The position numbers and the translations under genes are program-made. Below are positions 1 through 10,477 of a stretch of 64,000 nucleotides of DNA, piece by piece (positions within the stretch are counted from its first letter, which is position 1; each line of letters begins with the position of its first letter). The DNA is taken from the NCBI GenBank assembly GCA_015501605.1, contig JADNRZ010000010.1, positions 310,001-374,000 on the forward strand, given 5' to 3'. The DNA is from Panaeolus papilionaceus (taxonomy: Eukaryota > Basidiomycota > Agaricomycetes > Agaricales). The notes beneath the pieces were generated by a model, which was not told where the DNA came from, made no database searches, and saw nothing but the letters and a program-made list of their open reading frames with translations.

Positions 1-1853
1 AGCTTGGGATCTGTTCTCGGAGTGACCTGTTCTCTTGTGATCCAAAATAGTACCCAGAAAAAAGACTCCAAATCGTCAACATGGTCGTGCAGGAGTACGG
101 GATCACCCTCTTTCACAGGAGCAAATTGAGGACTTTCAAGGACACAGATGGACTGGAACGCACGAGTCCTCTGGATGTGATGATCATCAGGTGACGACAC
201 TAACACAGAACGATAAAATGACATACAGTACGAAAATCAACCGCGGCATTACTGATCTTGCGGAAAAGCTGGACAGCAAGGTCCAAGTCAATGAGAACTC
301 CCCGGAGGGCCGATTCAGCATTATCGGACTTTCGATACAGAATATTGTTCACGCTGATGTCCCGATGAACAACACCTGCTCCCCAGAGACTTTTGTGCCC
401 TGCTCGCCACAGTAATGAGTAAACAGCATCAAAAATAGAGATCACATAAATACCCACCACTAATCGCATCTCGCAGAGCCACAAGTAAGTCGAGCTGAGT
501 CTTGCCAGTGAGGTTTTCGATCCTGTCACCGTATTCTGTGAGAAGCAACCGGTAAAGCCGTCGGTCGTGAAAGTCTTCTGGAGCCTTGGTAAAACCACGA
601 GTGAGGGATACCTCTCCGAACGTCTGTCCCATAATGCACCTTCCAACTGCACTGAGGTCGATGTTGAGCTGGCTTTGCACGTACTCCAACATTTCATGTT
701 CTAGTTCTCGATTGGTGTTCACATATTGCTGCTTCATCAGGAAGGAATTGCCGTCGTTGTCGGTGACAGACCAACACACAGTAGCGCGACCGCGAAGACC
801 GAGAGATGTAAAGCAAGGCGTATGATCAGCAGTGACAACATAGGGTTGACCATCCTTTTCGAGCGTGAACCGGATCTTTTTGCCTTTGAACACAACGGTG
901 GTGTCGAGTCCAAGCTTTTCGGGGTCGGACCCCGCGACGAGGCAGATACACTGGATGAGCTTGTGAGGCTCATCACAGTAATTCATCCAGTTGGAGTACT
1001 GGACTCCAACCCGATCGAAACAGTAAATTCGAACTCGTCGCTCGGTGATGAGAATGTTGTAGACAAATTTGCGCGTGGGTTGTGACGAGAAGGTTTGACT
1101 AAATTACAGCGTGAGCTGCAAAGCGGACGAAATACACTGTAAGACAACATACCGTGCGTAGTATGCAAGCTGCGCCAATCCCTTTTTTTCACATTGCTCC
1201 ACTGTTTCTTCCTCGTCTTCTCCTCCTTTCCTGCGCTTTGCGTTCGTCTTGTACAACTCTTTCTTGACTTCAAGCGTCGTAACACATCGGTACCATCGAT
1301 CGCATTGCTTGAGCTCGCCGCGGAAGTGTTGACCGGAGCCAGTGATGACAATGTCGGGCCGAGCCTTCAAACCCTCGATATGTTCAGAGTGCATGTCTTT
1401 GTCATGAGTGTCATGAGCTCGCCGAGAGGCGTGCAGGTTGAAACGACGGAGGATACTGTTGACAATCTTCACCAATGGCGTGTACAGTTCATCCTCAGGT
1501 TTACTTGGGAGGTCCGTCCAACCATCTTTTCCATAGACAGAGTTGCCTCTGGGTAGGCCCAGGTACTTGTCGCATGCGTCAGGACTGGCGGCTTTATCGA
1601 GAAGGCCTTTGAGGTAGGAGGGGTTGAAAGGCTCCACATAGCCTTCTAACTCTCGCAGCAACAACTCTTTGGCCTGAGGAACAGTTCCAAGGCCAATGAG
1701 ATAGGCTGAGCAAGAGTCGCGAGAGGGAGTGGACACAACGTTAGAATTGTTTGTCATTCTTCCGGGCCTATGAGGACTAGGGGGTGGTGATAATTCCCTT
1801 ATGGACGAAACAGGAGGGTCAGAGAATTGCACGGAATGGGGCTGAGCAGACAT
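1..1853 (-). CDS. FunK1-type fungal protein kinase, 3' end missing
   Basis: Fungal FunK1-family protein kinase, a group expanded in mushroom-forming basidiomycetes; substrates are unknown. The ATG is at 1853-1851. Exons on the minus strand are 1853-1153, 1098-458, 399-227 and 170 to beyond base 1, all joining in frame at GT-AG introns. The catalytic loop is intact (VVHRDISVNNIL near 300-350), followed by GVLIDLDLA in the place of DFG. The N-terminal 230 residues form the usual FunK1 leader with a basic KRRKGG stretch. The last visible exon carries TRAFQS and DDLESFFWVLFWI, conserved in the C-lobe. The gene leaves the window on the left, so about the last 130 residues are missing, judging from the related copy at 4162-5021. 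The kinase family is seen in the motifs; activity is inferred. Confidence 0.85.
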
Positions 1854-3205
1854 GTTATGTTAGACGGAATAAAATCAACGACAACTAAGAACTTACATGA
1901 GGAAATCTCTCGTTTTATAGCAGAGGGTAAGGACACAATGGTGCAGCGAAAGTAGTAGAGATGATGGTGGTTCGCGACTGAGTGCTCATTGTTCGTGGAC
2001 GATTCCCAATAGTCAGTTGCACACGTGATCGCGAAATATCCCAATTTGGGAGCCCAGGACCCTATCTTTTAGCCACTCAACAATGAACTCGAATTATCAT
2101 GTCCCAATCTACGCCAAGCTCCAGCAAAACTTCCATCGATCAAGTAGGTGAGTAATCCTGACATGCTTCCACCCCTTCCGTATGTGCTGTTGATTAAAAT
2201 TTCTTCCCCTTTGACCCAATCGAGAATGGAATTTACCTACCCAGAAACAGACCAACTTGAATTGTGGACAACTACCTATCTCCAATTCCGAGCGCATGGC
2301 TTCGTTCCAATATCAGACCTTGTCGCGAATCTTAACAGCTGCTTGAGTCATGGAAGGAAAACAACGACAAGGTAGCGTAAATAACGAACCCCGGAATGAC
2401 ATTGTACAATCCATTGATCTTGGCAGTATTCGTGGTCATATTTGATATCGTGCATCGACCCCTATGTCGGAAAAATCACGATTTGCCTATCAGCACTTGC
2501 GGTTGCTGATGGGGTTATGGGGACATGTCACCCGTTTCGAGGCCACTGATGGGTGGAGTATCAGCACCATATCATGGGTGTGTCAGACGCCGTCAGCGGC
2601 TGTCCTGATTACACTACCCCATCAGTGAGAGCGCGAAGTTGGATCACCGGTGTATCAGCACCCTTATGTAGGTGAAAGTGTCGATCGTGACTATACCTTG
2701 CATACAACTCAAATTACTTGCAGCGATGATCAATCAGCGTCGGCGCGTAAAATGAACTATGTGCTAGCTTAACTCCCCACAACTTCTACACCTCCAATAT
2801 GTGAAATAATAGATATAGGATATACATGTAGCAGCAATCACCGACATACAGAGATCAGCACCCAAGTGTTCATTCAATTGGACGTTTGGGTTAAGAATCA
2901 TGAAGGAATTTTCACTCGTACCTCTGCAATGTGCATGGCATCTAATAGAACAATGTTGTCCTGCCAACCCAGGAGATTTGTGACCGTGCAAAAATTCTCT
3001 TAGGACACCGGCATTCTAGCTGGAGGATGGGCTCCACAGCTCCATTTCGACGTGGTGGGGCTCATCCCAAAGGTCGTGTTCTTCGGGCGAATGGCTCCAC
3101 ACACAAAACACATAAAAGTAGGCTGACTCTCGCCTATCAAGTGCCCCATTCTAACTTCTTCTAAGTTCATCGAATTTGTTTTCTTTTGCGCTATGTGATC
3201 AATTC
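1854..3205. other. intergenic, no convincing gene
   Basis: Upstream region of the FunK1 kinase. A short ATG reading frame with a GTGAGT donor starts at about 2098, but no downstream exon joins in frame. Between 2470 and 2870 the 8-mer ATCAGCAC recurs four times (near 2481, 2560, 2653 and 2853) in otherwise unrelated sequence, perhaps the remains of an old repeat. I see no other supportable feature. Confidence 0.4.
1950..2050. repeat. 5' flank of the FunK1 gene, repeated at 5028-5130
   Basis: The stretch containing GATGATGGTGGTTCG and the following 80 bases recurs, diverged, at 5028-5130 in the same orientation. In the second copy it abuts the kinase C-terminal exons directly. This shows that the second FunK1 copy was duplicated with its promoter-side DNA and then lost most of its body. 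Confidence 0.55.
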
Positions 3206-3688
3206 ATGATCATATCTGGTGAGTATTACCGTGCCTATGTGAGTCTACTCATGATACATTGGGTATATGGATAATGATTGATAACGGATGATGCTTCACA
3301 GATCACCCGAGCAAGCCTGCATTCGAAGGTGAGCACGCTGCACACTCGATCGATTCCTTACCTCTCTCTCTCTCTGCTCTATCTCCGTCAATGTATTCTA
3401 TGCATTTTGTATAAATAGTATACTGTATGAAATAAATTATATTATTCAACTGTGCCAGTATTTGCTCAGCTGCATGCCGTGGGGTGCATTAATCACCTAA
3501 TTTGGTTACGATATTCGAATGGCTGGTTCGTATCGGTTGTCAGCGTCATGAATAATAATTACCTTGGATTGGTCTCGATACTCTACATAGGCGCTATCTT
3601 AAACCGATATCCTTGGTCAGCACGATCAAAGCCATCCTCAGTATCAGTGACATATGCGAGGGTCAGCTTGAATACACACCATGCGTAG
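3206..3688 (+). CDS. possible small spliced gene, 89 aa, unrecognised
   Basis: Possible three-exon gene: 3206-3218, 3302-3328 and 3459-3688. The two introns have good donors (GTGAGT, GTGAGC) and acceptors (CACAG, GCCAG), and the exons join in frame from ATG to a stop. A TATA-like AAACACATAAAAG lies about 95 bases upstream. The product would begin MIISDHPSKPAFE and has a hydrophobic middle, but no signal peptide and no motif I recognise. The first exon is only 13 nt and a CT repeat sits in the second intron. The model rests on splice signals alone and could be chance. Confidence 0.2.
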
Positions 3689-4161
3689 TATATGTTATGT
3701 AATATACATAGGAACTATCTTACGCCCACACACCCCCGGGAATGCTGATGGGGGTATCGGTGCTTATCCAAGGTGTGTATGCACTTGTCCTTTTTTTTGG
3801 ATTTTTCCGACATAACCTCCCACACACACACCATTTCCATTGTGTGAACGGTTTACCATCACGAACCATGGTTCCAGGACTCGGAGCTTGTTCCGCATCA
3901 AAGACCATCTCTCGCGACGAAATACATCCGTTTCTATGTGACCTTGGTTGTGTGGCTAACCATGGCAGGATCGAGCTGCAGGTGGTATAATGGTCAATTC
4001 GTTACAATCTCAGACGTGTATTCAGCGTAATACTGAGAGTACAATGCTTCGGTGTGCTACATACGTGAACAGAACTATATTAGAATAGATCACATATAAA
4101 ACGAATATGAAGGAAAGCACATGTCAGGGGGACAAGAGAACGTTCTAGTTGGTGAAAGCGG
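3689..4161. other. intergenic, nothing recognised
   Basis: Contains a short CA-rich run near 3820 and no gene-like frame. It lies downstream of the truncated FunK1 copy on the minus strand. Confidence 0.5.
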
Positions 4162-5021
4162 CTAGCTTTCCTCGAAGATGGTGGGCGACTCGCTCCTGAT
4201 AGCATCAATAGCAGTATCAAAATACCCGAGCACGGTAGAATAATCCTCCAGCGCAATTCGAAAAATTTCTTCTGGGGTGAAGATACACGGCCCGTAAAAA
4301 AGGTCCTCTTTTTTACTCTGCACCCGGGTAAAAAGAAAGTCGGCTAAGCTCCCCATGAGAATCAGGATTCGCTCGTCCCAACCGGGCTGCAACTTGAGCC
4401 TAAACATCTCAAGTAGTGCTACTTCCTTGAATGAACTAGAATATTCGGCGATTGCTTCCATCTTGTTTCGAACTTTGAGCTTGTCTTCTAACAAATTTGG
4501 ATCTGTTCGTGGTCCAACCTGTTCTCGAGTAATCCAGAATAGCACCCAGAAAAACGACTCCAGGTCATCAAGGTAATCGCGCAGAGCTGAGCCATTCTCA
4601 AGAACAACGATAGACTGGAATGCACGAGTCCCCTATAAGAGTTAGGGTAAGTAAAAGGTATTGATGGAGATTTCAAACACCCAACTCACAACATCGGGAT
4701 ATACCTCGTTATGAATCGGTTCAGTACCGAGGTCTAAATCAATGAGGACACCCCGAAAGGTAGACGTAGTATGGTCAGACTTTCGATAAAAAATCTTGCT
4801 CAGGTCGACGTTCTGACAAGGAACACCTGCATCCCAAAGGGTTTTGTGATCTGACAACGTGAGTATACAGTCAAGACTGAAGACATGATACACTCACCAG
4901 CGATGGCGTCTCGGAGAGCCACAAGGAAGTCAAGGGAAGTTTTGTCGGTGAGATTGCTAATCGTGTCTCTATTCTTTGCGAGGCATATGTTCTCGCATAC
5001 ATGTCTGGAAAAGCGTGTCAT
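4162..5021 (-). pseudogene. truncated FunK1 kinase copy lacking the catalytic motif
   Basis: Paralog of the kinase at the left edge, keeping only the C-terminal part. Exons 5021-4898, 4850-4690 and 4632-4162 join in frame to a 251-residue product from an ATG at 5021. Landmarks shared with the complete gene are DFLVALRDAI, HKTLW, FYRKSD, RGVLIDLDLG, GTRAFQS and DDLESFFWVLFWI. The N-terminal leader, ATP-binding lobe and start region are absent. The catalytic loop reads GVPCQNVDLSKIF where the intact copy has HRDISVNNIL, so the catalytic Asp is gone. The flank upstream of the fragment matches the 5' flank of the full gene, pointing to internal deletion after duplication. A short open frame remains, so an expressed pseudokinase fragment cannot be excluded. 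Confidence 0.75.
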
Positions 5022-5027
5022 ATCTGG

Positions 5028-5130
5028 CGTGTGTGTAGATGATGGTGGTTCGTGAATGAGTTATCAATGTCATTGTTTCCAAAGTGCTCAACAATCGTCT
5101 CTGCACGTGGTCATATAGTCTGATTTGGTA
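5028..5130. repeat. duplicated FunK1 5' flank next to the truncated copy
   Basis: Diverged copy of 1950-2050, sharing GATGATGGTGGTTCG and a similar downstream order. It lies immediately upstream of the remaining kinase exons and marks the deletion junction near 5025. Confidence 0.5.
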
Positions 5131-5419
5131 GGACCCCTCTTGCTTTTTTTGTTTTTGTTTTTGGAAGTATACGAGCTGCCCTATCTCATGGGTTGTACAC
5201 TTAGCGATAGGCAGACTTAAATACTAAAGGCTCTATCTACTCATTCTACTCAGGGGATCCCAATTCCATATCTGGGAATTATTCCCCAATTTGGTCCAGG
5301 AGAGATGCTCGTCACGTGTTACGATTTTTTCGCCGCATCAAGTTTCAACATTGAGCCCGAGTTGCCTTTACGTTTTCTAACTCTTTATCTCTCCTCTACT
5401 ACAGGGCAGAAACTCTAAA
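5131..5419. promoter_or_regulatory. intergenic region with the YTM1 promoter
   Basis: Short divergent region between the FunK1 remnant and YTM1. It includes the near-palindrome GGGAATTATTCCC at about 5274. A pyrimidine-rich stretch (CTCTTTATCTCTCCTCTACTAC) about 20-40 bases before the YTM1 ATG is a typical fungal transcription-start context. No TATA box is evident. Confidence 0.35.
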
Positions 5420-7154
5420 ATGGCTTCATCCAACGAAGCAGGTACCTCCAACCAAGGAATACGCGAAATGCACGCCAACCAACCCGTTTTCCTCACGACA
5501 AGGACACCATACCCACTACCTTCTCAAAAATTCGTCATCCCGACTTCATGGAAGCGGTTCCATCTAAGTCAACTAGTAAACAAAGCTGTGGGGCTGGAGA
5601 AGGCTGTTCCTTTTGATTTTTTGATTAAGGGTATGTGAGACTAGAGTTTTGAGTTGGGATCTATCTGCTAACTAGAGTATTGATGGTTTGAACGATCAGG
5701 TGGCCTGAATGCAGACACAACGGGCGAGATGCTTGCTCCTGGTATGACTCTAGGGGACTGGTGTGCAGCTAACGGAGTGGGAGAGGAAGATACTGTTGAG
5801 ATTGAGTATGTGGAGAGTGTAATGCCGCCGCAGAAGGTTGGAGAGATTGAAGCGCAGGATTGGATCAGTGGTGTGAGAGGTGTTGATGGGTTTGTACTCT
5901 TCATTTCTTTATAATGACTTCAATGCCTCAAAACTAAGTCATACTTCATTATTTTTAATTTTTTAGATATGTGATGACAGCGAGCTTTGATGGCCATCTG
6001 CGTCTTTTTGATCACTCCAAAAATTCCATTATGGACGTCCCAGTACACAGCGCACCTATTACCTCTCTGTCCCTGATCTCGTCATCCGACGACGACGAAG
6101 AAAAGGTCTACACCATTGCGACATCCTCACACGACCTCAGCGCATGCATCACCCAACTCACCATCCCCACCTCACCTGCGTCTTCCAAAACACAAAGCTC
6201 AAAAGTCCTGGCGTCACTACACCTCCACACTCAACCTCTTTCAAGTGTGGTATCCAACGCAAATGGGAGTAAACTACTCACATCATCATGGGACGGCTTG
6301 ATTGGTGTCTGGGATACTGCCATTCCGACAATAGACGAAGTTCCCATGCCGGATGAGGAGAGTATGGACAAGAAGAAGAGAAGAAAAATTGAAAATGGTG
6401 CTTCAAGTAATGGCAAGAGTGCTGACACGAAACGCAAGGCACCTATGGGTGTATTGAAGAGTCATGTTGGACGAGTGAGCAAGGCGGCGTTTTTGAGAGG
6501 TGGTGAGGGAGGAGAGGGAAAAGCTGTTAGTGCCGGTTATGACTCTACGGTTAGGATTTGGGATTTGGAGTATGGCGTTTGCGAGAGGACTATTGTAGGT
6601 CTTCCTTGATCTTTTTTTGTTACCTTCCTGCCCATTTCCTCAGCGCATCTAATTTTTACTGACTGTTATTCGCGTCTTTTTTTTCTTAGCCTGCGTCAGA
6701 AAAACCTTTCCTCGATCTTGCCCCAGCCCAATCTGGCCAAACTCTCCTAGCAGCATCAACAGACCGCACCGTAACTCAATACGACATCCGGGCATCATCG
6801 CAGGCTCAATCCCTTCAAGCCGCCGTTGCCTCATTCTCACATGCTGCTACCCCAAGCTGCGTCTGCGTTCCACCATCGTCATTCTCCTCCTCTTCACCCT
6901 CATCCTCATCAGAGGGCCAAGTAAACTCACATCAATTCATCACGGGTGCCTATGACGGTATCGTCAGAGTCTGGGATATGAGGAATCCCAAGGGCGCGAT
7001 GGCGGCTTTCAAAACTGGCGAGGGCGACTCAAGCACGAATAACGCTGGACCGAAGAGGACGAAGAAGATTCTGTGTGTGGATTGGAGAAAGGGACTTTTG
7101 AGCGTTGGTGGAGAGGGAGGAATGGAGATATGGAAAGTTGGCGAGGAGGCGTAG
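5420..7154 (+). CDS. YTM1: ribosome biogenesis WD40 protein Ytm1 (WDR12)
   Basis: Nucleolar WD40 protein of the Nop7-Erb1-Ytm1 (PeBoW) complex, needed for 27S pre-rRNA processing and 60S subunit assembly. Exons 5420-5630, 5700-5889, 5967-6594 and 6690-7154 give 497 aa. The N-terminal NLE domain (residues 20-100) is recognisable: VFLTTRTPYPLP, the PFDFLI motif and EDTVEIEYV. WD repeats follow, with blade ends such as LRLFD, IGVWD, VRIWD, TQYDIR and VRVWD. An insert after the third blade is lysine-rich (DKKKRRKIENG), a probable nuclear localisation signal. The loop before the last blades is serine-rich. Length fits fungal Ytm1. All introns are short GT-AG and all joins are in frame. This is the one clear housekeeping gene in the left third. 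Confidence 0.92.
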
Positions 7155-10100
7155 GTGGTTGAGCACGGAGGAAGCCGATTAAGGAGGATGTGGTTTATGG
7201 AGGGGTTGTATGTGATTTAGGGAGGGTGTGTGTGATGAGATGGGATGGTCATGGAAGGTCTAGGGTTCGGTGTGTACAAAATGGAATTTCAATTCCTTGC
7301 TCGTTACAGAGCGCATTTTCGTTAAATTTGTCGGGGGATTCGACGTCAGTCTACAATTTTCAGTTGCTTGATGGGTTTGAGCGGCGATGTAGTTGTCGCT
7401 GAACCCAGGTCTCACCAGGAATTCTCAATGTCCCCAAGAAATGCACGTAGCCAGCGTTGGAGCCTTGGGATGCGTTGAAATCGCACTTTTATTTTCTTGA
7501 CTAACGTTTTAAAGGCTCTCCAATGGTTATTTGTTCAATTTGTCTCAGCGTTAAACCCGCTATGGGCACATCGGAGTGTATGGCGGCGACAGCCTGGGTT
7601 TGATTACTCTTGCAATTTTTATTGGTGTTAATCTCTGCGTGCCAATAGGTCCGCTTAATTGGGGAATCGTCGGCAGTTACGACTAATGCCTCGTAAATTT
7701 CTGGTAAATCCTCAAGGATTGCCTAACCCAAGCTACCCATGTCACGGTGTAGGAATGTGTCAATGCTCGCGATCCTTCTACAGTGCCGCGTTAACATCAA
7801 CTAGTGCGCTAGGTCCAGGGGCTGAACTTGTGTGCGGGGTAGGTTAGTGTTTCCCCATGCGACTGCAAAATGTGTCGGTGGTTTCTTGTCCAACCAACCA
7901 GACTTCCCCACAGACGTCAATGGGTGTAGCTTCAAAAGAAGTTCCTCACTCTTCTTAAAACCGGGTCCGCGTTGAATATTTCCTCAAAATTGACGGCTAA
8001 CCGTGCTGTAGGTGTTCGTGTGTTCGAATATTGTACTTGTTCATTTATCAATGAGGGAGTTGGACGGCGATGGAAGCCGCGACGTGCGATACAGCATCAG
8101 GCTCTCACTCACTCCGGGCTACTGTGCATAGGAGAATGGCATACACAGGAGTCCATACTTGCGAGCAGCGTCTATAATTGTATGTAGGTAATGCACAGCG
8201 TCGTGCATGTAAATCGCAAGTGTCCAAATCCCCGTAAACTGAATTGCATATTTTAAGGCTGCGGTGATTGGACTGATTCCTATTCTCCACATGTGCATAT
8301 CAAATCTCCGAACGTCATTCATCCATCTGCGGACATCATGGTCATCACATCATGATGATGTCGATGTGTATGGTTTCAGGGGTTGACATTTAGCATGACT
8401 AGTGTGTTCGAGTTTATGTGCGTTTTTTTGATGTTGGACGTTGCTCATCTTGATTTTGAATGTCGATGATCGGTTCTCCGCGTGTCAAAAGGGGATTACA
8501 GAGGCTGTAAGGGTAAATCTTTTGAAGAGTTCAATTCATAAATTGAATATGTCTGGAGAGCTTCTGAGTTGGGTGTCACGGCGAATGCTAGTGGTATGTA
8601 GTGGTGCTTGTGCGGGATTCGGGGAGATGTATGTCATAATTATGAGTATCTGTTTACCGTTGGCATGTAGCGCTAGCCTAAGTCCCTGCGGAGTGGGCCG
8701 ATCTTCAAGTACGGTGTGCGCTACCTCGACTCAGTACCGACGATCGATGGGAGTAAGAATAGTACTTGCAGTTGAGGACACAAGGCAGAAAAATACAAGG
8801 CTCGCCATTATTGTAGCGTGGGCAGCTCGGTGTAGTGGGAAACCGAACATGGTGCCCGAGGCTTAAAATTAGGCTCACTGGCGTACAGCTTGCTTTTCCA
8901 GGCTATACTTCGAAGGACAGTGAACGTGAATCTATTGATATCATCAGTGCTGCGGGCCGTAGGCAATGCCACGGCTCTAAAGATAGGGAGGCTTTGTATT
9001 CTGTACTTTTCCCCCCTCAGGAGGACTATTCTCCCTCGTTGAGATATGACAAGAGATAGACGTGTTAGTGGTGGCGCTCTTCGAAGGAATTGAACGCTGG
9101 TGAGATGGTTGGGTAGGGCGGAGAGGAACACCGTTTATTCCCTGGAGACAATGGACAGGTGGGGAGCATGAATGTAGTAATAGTAATAGAATAGAGTGAA
9201 CAAGAAATTCATATATCAATAGATTCAAGTGAATTATGAACGCATATCCCAGAAAATTGACAATCACCGCAGTCTCAGTCCCCTGTGCAGGTTCCGGGAT
9301 TTGACTTGTAGCAATCTCACACATCCGTTGATCGACCTCACTCGCACCGCTTCTACTTCTATCAGTACTACTGGATTCAATACAATTTTCGAACACATAA
9401 TCATGGACAAGCTGTATCATTTTCACGGGTCAGGTCAGGTCAAAGTAAAACAAAAAACACAGTGCAGTGTAAGAAATACTGAGACTATACATTTATGTCT
9501 GGAAACCTCCGCTGTGACGACGTCAATCATTCTGGACCTGAGGTGCAACGCGGGGACACCCCCATGGCCAGAGCGTCGAAGGCTGCTCAATGACATGTAC
9601 ATATGTCAATGTCAACAGCTTCGATAGTTATGCTTATTATTAACCATAGAAAGAAAGATTAACCGTACCAAGACATCATCCCCAGAGGACACCTCTGCCG
9701 ACGAGCCGTCTAAATGAAGCGAAGCGATTTCCTGTCGAGGCTTTATTATCCTGCGCCTCCGAGCCTTCTAAGACCAACGCGTCACACATGAAGTAGACAC
9801 TGGGAAACGTAGCATATGCGCGAGCACACGGGCGGGAAAGAAGAGAATTTGGAGAAGTCGAAGGCGGTTCGAATTCATCTCGAACATTATGAAGTTCTGA
9901 GTGGAAAAGTATCGCCCGAGGTCCGTCCCCTTCATCACATGTCAATCCTAGCACGTCGTCTATAGAAGGTAGCTCGAGGCCTATTCATTGGTGCGTGTAA
10001 TACTCCGAGTGTTGTGGTGAGAATGACTTTCCTTCCTTGTCGATGCCCAACCGGAGGCAATAGAGGGGTATACACCAAGCAGACAAGCAAGCCTGCAACG

Positions 10101-10477
10101 TTCCGGAGTGGAATCAGAGTGGGGGGTTTGTGTACTTTTTTGAAAATATTTTGATGTTGGCTAATTATAACAATTGCATAGAACTCAAGCGGGGGGATCT
10201 CTTGGAGGGTGTCCTGGGCCGAACCGAGATTCAGAAGCAGAAGCACCAATAACCGATGATTGATCACAATCTGTACCTTTTCAGTTTTTGCTTATATTAG
10301 TCCGAGTCCCGCTTGTTTTCTTATTCTTGTCTTTTCCTTGTCCTTTTCGACTCTGCTTTTACTCTGTACCAGTTTTCTTCTCATACACTCACCTTCTCTG
10401 CTATCGATATCGTATCGCGCTCTCCCATCAACCTCAATCACATACGTTGAACCTGAACCTGGTTGTGGTAGCGCAGG
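7155..10477. other. 3.3-kb stretch with no supportable gene
   Basis: Contains several open frames of 60-150 codons on both strands, the longest at 8441-8866 on the plus strand and 8977-9426 on the minus strand. None has motifs, a credible start with spliced continuation, or sensible composition. The region is unusually gene-poor for this genome and may hold decayed sequence or a fast-evolving gene I cannot recognise. Confidence 0.4.

Noticed and set aside
2098..2375. Short ATG exon with GTGAGT donor followed by an open stretch (EFTYPETDQLELW)
   Set aside because: The only acceptor upstream of the open stretch does not join in frame and no further exon was found.
8441..8866. 141-codon open frame on the plus strand
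   Set aside because: Cys/Ser-rich without motif, no spliced continuation and no paralog; treated as chance.
9935..10267. Signal-peptide-like start on the minus strand (INHRLLVLLLLNLGSAQ)
   Set aside because: The frame begins with GTG, not ATG, and the sequence after the hydrophobic run is not protein-like.
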